NCBI RefSeq assembly: GCF_003144195.1 | Contig: NW_020289998.1 | Span: 433,809-497,808, forward strand | From: Ceraceosorus guamensis | Taxonomy: Eukaryota > Basidiomycota > Exobasidiomycetes > Ceraceosorales > Ceraceosoraceae | Length of the DNA stretch: 64,000 nt | Direction: 5' to 3' | Part shown: piece by piece, positions 45,466 to 55,400 of the stretch | Position numbering within the stretch: the first letter of the stretch is position 1 | How the letters are laid out: the number at the start of each line of letters is the position of its first letter | Translations under genes and position numbers: made by a program | The notes under the pieces: model-generated | Seen by the model: the letters and a program-made list of their open reading frames with translations, nothing else | The model's database searches: none | What the model was told of the DNA's origin: nothing

Positions 45466-48397
45466 ATGGCCTGCCCCGCTTCCAACGTGCAAGGGCGCAT
45501 AGTCTGGGAGCCCAAGCGTGTCGAAGCGACACGCATGGACGCATTCCGTCGACACGTTGCCCAAAAGCGCAGCTTGCGGCTGGACAACTACGACGCCTTG
45601 TGGCAGTGGAGCGTCACGCATCCTTGCGAGTTCTGGGCAGACGTGTGGGATGAGGTGGACATCATATCGAGCGGGCACGATGATGGGAAAGGAGTCAGGT
45701 GGGAGAGCGTACTTAGAGATGCCAAGGCGCCCATCTACCCTCCTCCCAGATGGTTCGAAGGCGCTCGCCTAAACTTTGCAGAGAATCTCCTGCGTCATCG
45801 AGGAGACTCCATAGCGTTGATTGAGGCATGCGAACCGAGCCCTGGCGGAGAGGAATCGAGAAAGGACGTCTTGTTGACGCACGACGAAGTGTTCCAGCAA
45901 GTGGCGGATTGCGCGCGGTCTTTGCGCAAATCGGGAGTGCAAAAGGGAGATTTCGTTGCTGCCTATGCGCCGAACTGCATCGCTACCATTGTGGCCTTCT
46001 TGGCTTGCAGCAGCATCGGAGCGGTTTGGATTTCTTGCGCTGCAGATTTCGGACCGGAAGGTGTGCTGGAGAGGCTGAATGCCGTGAGGCCCAAAGTGCT
46101 GTTCACGTGCGATGGGGTCAGGTACAACGGAAGGGTACATGCGCACGCAGAAAAGGTCAAGCAGGTCCTTGGGGGATTGCAACAGAGCGGCTTGAAGTTG
46201 GATCTGCTTGTGGAGGTGGACTACGTCGGAGGATTGCAGCCGCTGCTAGGGGCGACGCAGTGGAAAGAATTTCTGAGGAATGGCATGGGAGAAGCGCATA
46301 TCGCTTTCGAGCAGCAAGACTTCAATGATCCTTGCTGGGTGCTGTTTTCTAGCGGTACAACAGGTCAGCATACACGCTGCTATCTCGATATGTTCTGATC
46401 CGGCAGCTGAGCAGCCACATTCTGATATGGCTCCCCCTTACCCTGTCCCTGTCCCTTCCCGCTCCTGCTCAGGCAAACCCAAAGCCATCACCCACAGGCT
46501 TGGCGGGATGCTGCTGCAGCTCAGCAAGGAGCATCTCATTCACGGCGGCCTGAACGAGAAGGACGTCTTTTTTCGTGAGTCGATTTACGAGCACACTAGG
46601 CTCGTATGACGCACGATGACTCACGCTACATCGCAACATTGCTTGGTCGGGCTGCAGAGTACACTACGCCCGGTTGGATGATGTGGAACTTCCTGGTTGG
46701 AGCCATGGTAGCTGGTTGTCCGCTCGTGCTGTACGAGTAAGTGTCGCGCCTCGCAAGAGTTCGTCTCGATTGTATCGCGGAATTGCTCATATTCTGGTGT
46801 GGGCGCAGGGGCTCGCCACTCAAGCCAGCCTCGGTGTTGTGGGACTTGGCCGCGAAGTACGGCATCACCGTTCTTGGTACCTCGGCCGCTTATCTGGGTG
46901 CCCTGCAGAGATCCGGATACAACCCCAAAGCGGCGCTTGGTGACAAGCTCAAAGTCAGACAGGTGCTTAGTACAGGAAGTCCATTGAGGGCCGAGCTTTA
47001 TCCTTGGATCATTGAGAATGTGGGGGACGTGCTCATTGGAAGCATCACTGGTGGAACTGGTGAGAGCGTGGTAGAGCCAACATGTGGTTTGGCAGAGCTG
47101 ATCCGCACCTCGTCTTGCCATGGCCAGACATATGCTCCCTAGTGAGGATGAGGACCACGCGTACTGTCGCGTGAAACAATCACCTTCGCTGACGCACACC
47201 TCGCTCTTCGCGCCGCAGTTCGCGGGCCACAACGAGGCGCTACCTGTCCGGGCAGGAGAGCTGCAAGCACGGAATCTCGGCATGAACGTGGATGTGGTGG
47301 ATCAGGATGGCAAGTCTGTACCTCGTGGCGGCGAAGGAGACTTGGTCTGCAAGAGCCCATTTCCAGTTCAGCCTCTTGGCTTCTGGGGCCAAGATGAGAA
47401 GAGGTATTTTGAAAGGTGAATCGAATCGTTGATGTTCTGATCTCCTTTCTTGAGGAACGCTCCACTGATGATGTGATCGACGCATATACGCGGCTTTTCA
47501 GCTATTATGCTACGATTCCCGGCGTTTGGTATCATGGAGATCATGTCAGTCTCACACTCAATGGAGGTTTGGTCATGCTAGGCCGAAGCGACGCTGTGCT
47601 CAACCCTGTGAGTCTCATCTTAGCGGGCGCACCATGGCGTCGCGCAGCTACAGCTCCATTTCCTCTGATTGGCTACCACCTCTACAGGGCGGGATTCGAT
47701 TCGGCTCATCGGAGATTTACGAAGTGCTGGAAGCCAACAAGCACGTACCCCCACTAGACACGATCGTTACGAGCGTAGCTGCCGCTCTCAAGCTTCCAAC
47801 GGGCGACGACGAAGTCGTGGTGCTCCTTCTAGTCCTGCAGTCCGACTGCCAGGCTGCAAAAGACGGGAAAGCTTTCGAAGAGCTGGTCAAGAGTGTCAGG
47901 GGCGTCGTCAGGAGTCAGAGAAGTGCAAGACATGTGCCTCGATTTGTCAGGCGTGTACAGAATGTGCCGTTGACTCTGAATGGAAAGGTGAGCTGCCTAC
48001 GTACAAGGAGAAGAGCAAGCGGATGCGCCGCTGACCAGAATGCGACCCTTTCTACGACTTTGCGATCAGCTCTCGGAAGTGCCAGTCAAGAAATGTGAGT
48101 CGAAGTGGCGAGCATCGAAGGTATGGACTCTCAAGCGGTCTTATTTCGGTCATCGTTGCCCCCTAGTACTCAATGGCGCGTCGCTGTCCAGTGTCAATTC
48201 TTCAACGCTTCAAAATCCGGTACGTTGCAGTGACATGCCACAGAGGCGCTGTGCATCCCATATAGACGACTTTGCGCAGCTTGTGTTTCCTGATATTGAT
48301 CGAGCAAAATTCCGCTTCTTTCTGACAGGCTGTCCTGGAAGAATATGTAGAGATTGGACAAGAACTCAGGCGAGAGCTGCAAGGCTCCTCTGCATAG
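45466..48397 (+). CDS. Acetoacetyl-CoA synthetase
   Basis: Eleven exons (45466-46363, 46473-46574, 46658-46736, 46809-47059, 47128-47141, 47219-47415, 47502-47607, 47688-47987, 48070-48094, 48167-48219, 48329-48397) join in phase to 697 residues. It is an ANL-superfamily ligase that activates acetoacetate with ATP and CoA in the cytosol. The motifs are in order: RWFEGARLNFAENLL, the P-loop SSGTTGKPKAITH, YTTPGWMMWN, SITGGTDICSLFAGHN, GVWYHGDHVSL, NPGGIRFGSSEIY, the A10-like GKLSEVPVKK and the family-specific LLNGASLSSVNSSTLQNP. The DICSL segment comes entirely from a 14-nt exon that is needed to complete the motif. The end LEEYVEIGQELRRELQ is as expected. Likely role: use of ketone-type acids or supply of acetoacetyl-CoA to sterols and fatty acids. 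Confidence 0.96.
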
Positions 48398-49047
48398 CAA
48401 CCTGGCCCCAATCTCTCACAAGCGCTGCGGCAAGTGGTCAACATTGTAAACATTGTTATTCAACTCTATATTCGATCCTCAATCCCTGTTGGCATGTCAG
48501 ACGGCGCGAAACAGTATAGCGAAGCTGAGTCGAGTCGACCGGAGACGGGCTGCGAAATCTGCATCACTTCGTTGTACAGCACATCGCGGACGTATTGCAG
48601 GCATCAGCGCTGAAGAGCTAGCAGCCGCTCACGATGCCAAGCTCATAGGGACTGCGCCGTTCGGCGCGGGTTCCCTCGTAGCTTCGTCAGTGGCTGTCGA
48701 CGCTGTGACGACACTACGACATCAAATGAAGCTGACAGGTCTAGCGCCGCATTGCCTGTCTATCGGGAGGGCGATCGGTCAGGCGCACGGGGTGATGGAT
48801 GCTGGAAGTGGAGATTCTCGGATGACCTCTGCGGTGCTCCGTGGAGTGTAGGCTGGAGTCATGATTGCGGCCAAGCACCAGTCGGTTGGATGTGAATCGT
48901 CGGCAAGGTGAGTTTTAGGCGCATGGGCCTCGAGAACGAGGACGAGTGCGGGTGGATGATTCAAGGGCCTCATCACGAACCATGGTGCCTCCACAGAACG
49001 GTGGGAATTTAGCATGGTTGGAACACTGGGTGTTTGAACGCGAGCAT
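48398..49047. other. Convergent 3' spacer downstream of AACS
   Basis: 650 bases. A plus-strand frame of 132 codons (48453-48851) has fairly protein-like composition (SAEELAAAHDAKLIGTAPFG) but no recognised family, no clear promoter and a position in the AACS 3' region, so I do not call it a gene. Confidence 0.45.
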
Positions 49048-50313
49048 TCAAGACGGTCGGCCTAGCGTCAGCTCCAACGACAGCTTCTCTCCTCCCTTCT
49101 TAGGTCCCTCGGTCGCTGGTTCCGACTGGAGACCTCGATGAGGTCGTGCACCAAGAAGCTCCAACGAGGCCGGCTGTCGTCTTGAGCTTCCGCTTTCCCT
49201 TACGCTGCCGCCTTGAGGGAACAGCTCAAGCGTTCGTCTCTTGCGATCTTGCGCTGCGATACTAGCCAAGCTGCCGCGAAGCGGCCTGCCCTCAGCACTC
49301 GCATCATCGAGATCATTTTGTGTATGGCTCGTACCGCGCGGCGCTTTGCTCTTGGCTCGACTTGTTGTGCCGCTCGTCTCAGGTCGACTCAAGTCCCACA
49401 ATTTCCTGTCGGGATACCTGAGCGGTGCGCCTCGTCTCGGTGCGGGCTTCGGCACGGCCGCCCTCTCTTTCTTCGCCGGCTCCTTGCTCTTTGGTTCCGG
49501 TTTGACAGCCCGCTCAAGAGATTCCACGTATTTGCGCTGAGCGTGACGAATCGCTTCGATGTATTTGGCTTGGAAATTGTTCGAAGCCTGCAGAGGCGGT
49601 GTGCCAGGGAGCACCGCCGGACTTCCCCCCGTAAGCGCCGAAAGTCGGTGCGCGTATGGCAGCGCGCGGTAGCGCGGCCCCGCTTGCGAAGGGCTCGATG
49701 GCCTAGACACCTGGGGTCGAGTCAATTGCACGCTCTCGTTAGCTTCAGACTTGACAGCTTGTTTTGTGGGGGCTGGGGAAATGCAAAGAAGCCCACTGAT
49801 CAAAAGGCTGGATCTCGCTCAAACAAGATGGCCTGTCTCATCACTTACTTGCGCTACCAGACCGATCCAGCACGCTCTGCGGCGAGCGAAAGGCCGAGTC
49901 GTGGGGCGAGTGATTTATAAGTCGTTCCGGCCAGACGTTCGTACCGCGGAAAACCGTCACAGGATGCAAGAATGCACCGCGGCGAGCGGTCGGCTTTGTA
50001 GCTTGTACGAGGTCTGCGTCCCATAGTGACCGGCTTGCCTGCGCGTGCTCCAGGGCTGCCTCGGCTTGACCGAACAACCCTCTTCTGGAGAGAAGTCGAT
50101 GATGCTCGAATCCTTGCGATGGGACACCTAGTCTCTCCGATAGATGCTGCAACACATAACAATGCAAAGCTCAGCAGCGTGATCAGCGAATTGACTAAGC
50201 AGCACACTCACGAAGTTGACAGGCTGGCCTTCTGCAGAGATCTGTAGTGTCCCAAACGCTAGTGCGGAGATAGCTATCGTGAGAGGAGAGACGAGTAGAG
50301 CTTGTGAAAACAT
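49048..50313 (-). CDS. Unidentified protein with N-terminal hydrophobic segment
   Basis: Three exons (50313-50212, 50146-49849, 49772-49048) join in phase to 374 residues. The N-terminus (ALLVSPLTIAISALAFGTLQIS) is a single hydrophobic stretch that could be a signal anchor, an uncleaved signal or a mitochondrial inner-membrane segment. The middle (HLSERLGVPSQGFEHHRLL to GAFLHPVTVFRGTNVWPERLINH) is compact and not low complexity, so a small conserved domain is plausible. The last 240 residues are basic, Pro/Ser-rich and largely disordered apart from a helix FQAKYIEAIRHAQRKYVES. I do not recognise it. The first intron has a strong GTGAGT donor; exon 3 could start 13 nt later at another AG. Confidence 0.6.
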
Positions 50314-51306
50314 TGTCAGGCGTTGAGGAGCTGATCTTCGAGCGTGAATTGATGCACAAAAGATATAAAGGAAGAAGAGCAAGATGGGCAGTAGAAGGAT
50401 TGACGAAGTTGGTGGAATTCTTGGAAAGGCCAAGGAGCACGGTGGCGAAACGTTCGATTTCGAACGGAGCCACGCGAAGCCAGCTCCTTCTTGAGGCAAC
50501 CAGTGTATAGCAGCACAGCATAATCAGCTTGCAGCGCGAACATTCAAATTTACAAGTTTGCCACCCACTCTCTGAAGCAAAGCCGCAAAATCCACTTGCA
50601 CCGCGTCGCGTCGCGCATCAGGCACTCACCTCCCCACTTATCTGGGCTTCCGTCTGGCTGCCCCACACTCACACTACTACTGCAGGCTAAGAGCTGCCAG
50701 GAAAGCGCGTGGCGGCAGGTGACGCATCACCGATGGGAGTGGCGATCGCGCCTTGTGTTACTTCACCATTTTGACCCCGCCACCAGACTGGCCTCTATCT
50801 CTTCCAATCGCAGTTGCGGCTCCCCGTTCAGATGGTGAAGGCGCAGCGTTGCGTGCTCATTCACGCCATTTCGCGACTTTTGTCGAGCTGAAGATCGCCC
50901 CACCCGGACCCGCGGCCCGTTGGGTCCATGCAGTACTGCCTGCCTAGCTTGCCACCTGTTGGCTTTTGAAAGTCGTGCCGCCTCTAATGAGCGCATGACC
51001 TTCTGGCTCAGATTTGTGTGGGCGACGCCGTGAAGTTCAAGAGCGTCTGCGCGTGACAAAATGACTAGTGTTTGGAGAATTGCGATCGAATTGCGACTGT
51101 ATGCTGCTCCACAGGTTTCAGGTGTTTTACCACGAGGTGTTCCTCATACCTTCCTCCGAGTCACCTAAGACCAGCTCAAAGGACCACACTGTCAGCGCTG
51201 TGCCCACAGCGAGAAACCTATGGACTGTCATGTGGCTCTGGTCCAGCACTGCATGTCAAGGAATTGAGCTTTTAGCCGACCGTGGCGCGAATGCTTTCGA
51301 TGATGC
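50314..51306. other. Spacer between the signal-anchor protein gene and ICE2
   Basis: About 1 kb. It holds the promoter of the gene to the left (minus strand) and the 3' end of ICE2. Short overlapping frames only; nothing recognisable. Confidence 0.5.
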
Positions 51307-53068
51307 TTACTCACGTAGAAGATGCGAGTAGACTGCTATTAGCAAAAGCCGGGAATAGGAGACAATGATCGAAATGACTGAAGTAGGCGGAGGAGCACGT
51401 TCGATCAGCTTCGTGGGGATGCGCACACTCGCAGAGAGGTTTCCGTGACTCACAAGCCCCAAAAGGCTCATCCCGATCCTGGCTCCGCCGCAATCGCTTC
51501 CTGCGCCGAGCCGCCGCCGCAGCCTTTCGATCACGCAATTTGGTCTCGACCCCCTCTTTCGCCTTTCCCTTTACCATCCCGTCCATTCTGAGTTCCTCGT
51601 CGGTCTCCGAGCCGCTGTCTTCCTCTTCCTGCTGCACTTGTTGGTCCCTCCACGCGCCTTCGGCTGCCTTCAGGACGGGCAAGATGCGCGATGCAGCGTA
51701 TAGCACCATCAACCTGTACACTAGACTGACGATGACACTCTTCGGCAAAGCCGCTCCTGCGGCTGCAATGAATCGCGCCGAGTGGCCTAGCGTATGTCCA
51801 GCAAGATCGAATAGAGCGGTTGCAGATGCGAGGATCAAGGGCGGCAAAGGCGCGGATGCGAGCGAGTCAGTCTTGAAGGACCGAATGAGTGCCAGCGGAT
51901 CCGCAGTAAATGCAAGGGAATCTGCTAGCTGATAGACGTTCCACACCACATAGCCGAACTAGTTGAGGTGAATAGGCAAAGTCTACGTCAGAGGAGAAAT
52001 TGAAGCTGGTTGCGCCTTTGACGTCCACGATTTCACTCACCATAAGACTGGTTTCTATGACGTTGCCTTTTCGGACTGCAAACGCGATGGCAGTGAGCCA
52101 CAGCGTGGATGATACAGCTGCACCAGTAGCTGCCGCGGCGCCAGGGCGGTTTCTAGTGGCTCCATCGAATGACAGGTAGAGCGCTACGGCACTCGAGACG
52201 TATACGAACGCAGCGCTGACCAGAAAGAGGAGCTGCCAGCCTTCTGCTCCACCTAAGCCAAATGATGGCAGCCAGGAAAGCCATTTTCGGCGTGGCGAGG
52301 GAGGGGATGAGAGCGAAGCGGCGATGATGTATCGCGATAGGCTGCCAAGCACCTGTGTGCGGTGCGCAAAGCGTGAGCGACACAGCGTTGTAGCAACAGG
52401 AGCCTTATTTTGCGCTCACCTGAATGACCAATAGAGTTGAGATGCCTTCCAATAAGCTAAACGCCGGGCTGCTCCATCTCAGCAAAGTATGCCACCAAGG
52501 CGGCACAGCCCTAGCGAGCCAGAAGGTGTGCTCCACAATCCATTCCAACACGCTTGATACAGCTATTCCTACGGTCTCCCCGAGCAAGCCCTCAGCGAGA
52601 CCTACGCCGTGCAGGACTGCTCTCAGCTCTGCGATCGCCCCTACACTACTGTTGTCTCCACCAAGCGCTGATGCAAAGGCCCCTACCCTGGATTGGGGTT
52701 TTGTGGAGAAGTAAGAGCTACTGGGAGGAGAGTAGACATTGAAGACGACAAGCAGACATGCTGGTACGACGAGGAATTGAAACGTCGCGAGGAATGTGCC
52801 TAGCCAGGCCAAGCTCGTGCCTTTGACGAGTGCTCGTATAGAGGAAAGAAAGAAGTAGTAGCAGGCCAGTGAAGCGGAGAGCGCCAAGAAGGCATCCTGC
52901 ATAAGCCAAACCGATAGTCAATACAAGTGCGATGCCGCAAGCGCGCAGAGGGCATGAGCATCGACTCACCACACCAGCTACGTCCAAGGTGAGTGGTAGG
53001 TATAGGATGACCTGCAAGAGAGTGGTGATGCGGCCGAAGGCGACGCAGATGGACCACACGACTGACAT
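51307..53068 (-). CDS. ICE2: ICE2-family endoplasmic reticulum membrane protein
   Basis: Five exons (53068-52970, 52896-52420, 52352-52041, 51958-51454, 51335-51307) join in phase to about 473 residues. The protein is polytopic, with about eight to ten hydrophobic helices. LLRWSSPAFSLLEGISTLLVIQVLG is the most characteristic segment of the Ice2 family; WLTAIAFAVRKGNVIETSLM, FGYVVWNVYQLAD and IVSLVYRLMVLYAASRILP also fit. In yeast Ice2 keeps the cortical ER in place and helps to route neutral lipids into membrane synthesis. The C-terminal tail is charged (acidic, then KAAAAARRRKRLRRSQDRDE). The tiny last exon (29 nt) is the weakest part of the model; without it the frame would end about 45 residues later. 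Confidence 0.85.
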
Positions 53069-54020
53069 GCTACCTATCGCGCCACCTGAGGTATTTTATG
53101 AGCATGCCTTCTTGCGCTGTGCAGCTAGGAAGCAGTTCGGGCAGTGAAAGTGATTGTGGAGCCCCGGAGCTGCCAGTATTGAGGAGGGAGCAAAGCTTCG
53201 AGGAGGTCACCCACCTTCCGCGTGTCATCCTTAGCGCTCACTCCGGTGCGCGGCCCGACGCGTCTCATCTGCAGCTGTATGGGTAGGTTGTGTTGCACAT
53301 GACGTGTCGTACGAGAGAAGTATGCCGTTTACGCGAAGGCCCAGCGCGGCGCTGCTGCATGGCGCGAGAGCAGGCTCTCACACGCAAGCGTGCTCATGAC
53401 AGCTATAGGTAGGCAGGCCATCCAGCACATCCAGCTATAGTTAGGAGAAAGTTCTCCTTTCCGCTCTCACCTTCTCTTGCGGTGTAGCTCATTTTGAAAG
53501 GCAAAATACGTAGTGAAAGAGGCTCAAGAACGTCAAGATGGTATGCTGTCGGGGATTCGAAATGGCACGCACGCGTGTGCGCGCTCGATTTCCTTCCCAA
53601 TGGCCAGCTGAGCCAGGAAAACCTCATCAGTCAGACCTCGGAGCTCACACCCGCTCACGCCGCACGAGAGCGGGATGCGGTAGAGCCATGTCGAGCACGC
53701 ATTCTGCAATCTTGCACCTGACCGCACCTTCTTGGCGATCCAGTGGCCCTTGTAGGCTTACCGCTCCGTCCACGTCCACTCACTAGGTACTTTTCTGTTC
53801 AGCTTGGCTGCCCAATCAGCGGCTACCAGCCGCAGCCAAGCCTTGCCATGCTGATTGCACACTCACCGCGGTACTGTTGCACGACGTTGCGTCCAAGCAC
53901 AGCGCTCAACGGCTCGAAATGTGCCGTCGCGCAGATCGCATGCTGATCACCCCGCTATTGATGCATTCGCGTTGGAGCGCGTTTTCGATATGCCGCTGCT
54001 CCGGTCTCGCTGGCTGGCCA

Positions 54021-54110
54021 GCAGTCAAGCAATCAAGAATCACGAACCCCGAATCACGACTTTTTCGATATTCGACACGCGTTGATCGAGAGTCAGGAGT
54101 CGTGAGTGGA
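54021..54110. repeat. Cluster of CAATCAAGAATCACG / GAATCACGACT / GAGTCGTGAGTG words
   Basis: Several 7-base-step words of both the AATCACG and GAGTCGTGAGT kinds occur within 90 bases. The mixture shows that the two word types belong together. Confidence 0.65.
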
Positions 54111-54502
54111 AACGCAAATCGCTCCTATAGTGACCAAAAGACGTGGGATGCGCCATCGCTTTGCGCTGTACGACAACGCGGCTATTCGCACTTTGATCTT
54201 CAATCGAGCGAGACAACTTCCAAATGGAACCCTAATGACCATTTGAGGCAGACGCTTTAATTGCTTGTTTGACCATTTCGCAGATCGCCCGACAGATTTC
54301 CGCTCAGCACGCATATATGAGCGTCTGCGATTGCCTAAACTTTTGTATTTGTGCATCAGCAAGGTCTGCACAGATTCAAGATTGTTGAAAGTTGCAAGTC
54401 GTGGCCCTTGATACATGACTTTCAAGTTGAGCGAAGAGAGTTTCCAATTCTTAGATCGTGTCGCCAAGTTGCTGTTAGATGCCGAAGCCGATGGGAACAT
54501 CA

Positions 54503-54546
54503 TTCTTGAGAGTCAAGAGTCTTGAGCCGAGAATCTTGAGTCACTG
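54503..54546. repeat. GAGAGTCAAGAGTCTTGAG cluster
   Basis: GAGTCAAGAGTCTTGAG followed by GAATCTTGAGTCACTG; partly palindromic because AGTCAAG and CTTGACT/CTTGAGT face each other. Confidence 0.7.
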
Positions 54547-55400
54547 ATGAGTATACAAGCGCGTCAATCATTTAATCAACAATAGCAAGGTATGGCATAC
54601 GCGCGATCTTGGATGTGCATATATGCCGGCACGAGGCCGGGCGCACCGCACGGACGCGGCGGGCGATTTTGCACTCGGCAGACTATAGGCATGCATGCAT
54701 CCATTCACATCATCCGTGTGGCCTTTGCAGCAGGGGACGACGTACTGTACCGGTACTATGCGCGGTACCCTACACCAGCATGCAGCGTTCGACAGCAGCC
54801 AGGAGCAGCGGTGTAGGCATGCAAAAGCCCTTTCGCTGTAGGTATCGGTAGCGTACCCATCAGGCGGCTCCGCGAGGCAGCCAAACGCGAAGGACGATGC
54901 ACATAGCGCTTCTCCTTTCACTCTGCTGTACCGGTATGGATGCCGTGCATCCTCGCACACCCATTCACGCAGCCATCAATTCCAAGTCCATCCATCACTT
55001 GGCTTGCAGCACATCGTGCAGCCGACTATCATCTCAACATTGTGTGACAAGTATTTGGCCTGCCCGGCATCGCAAGCCTGATTTTGCTCCCCCGTAGGTG
55101 TGTCAGCGCTCTACTCTCCGTTTCCTGCACCCTTCTATACCCCTAGGCACCTTGCTACAGCTGATCGAGCGACCCATATCCCGATCGATTCGCTTCCCGA
55201 CAACCCTCAACTCTGCCTTCGACTATCGCTGCACTCTTGCCCCCGCCCATCCCTTATAGGTCACACCTCTGGCGGGTGCCGCCGATCGGCCCTTTGTTGG
55301 ACGGCACACCACCAAGGACTCGACATGATGCGCGCCAGATGCTAGCTACTACTCCATCGACGATCCGAAGCAAGTCCTTAGCGCTTGGTCTCGACCCAAC

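Larger units (their letters stand above)
53069..55400. other. Gene-free divergent promoter region, 2.3 kb
   Basis: It lies between ICE2 and the large hydrolase gene, which diverge. Two word clusters (54021-54110 and 54503-54546) lie in it. No frame has domain support. Confidence 0.55.

Noticed and set aside
48453-48851. 132-codon plus-strand frame downstream of acetoacetyl-CoA synthetase.
   Set aside because: Protein-like composition but no domain, and it lies in the probable 3' UTR and convergent spacer.
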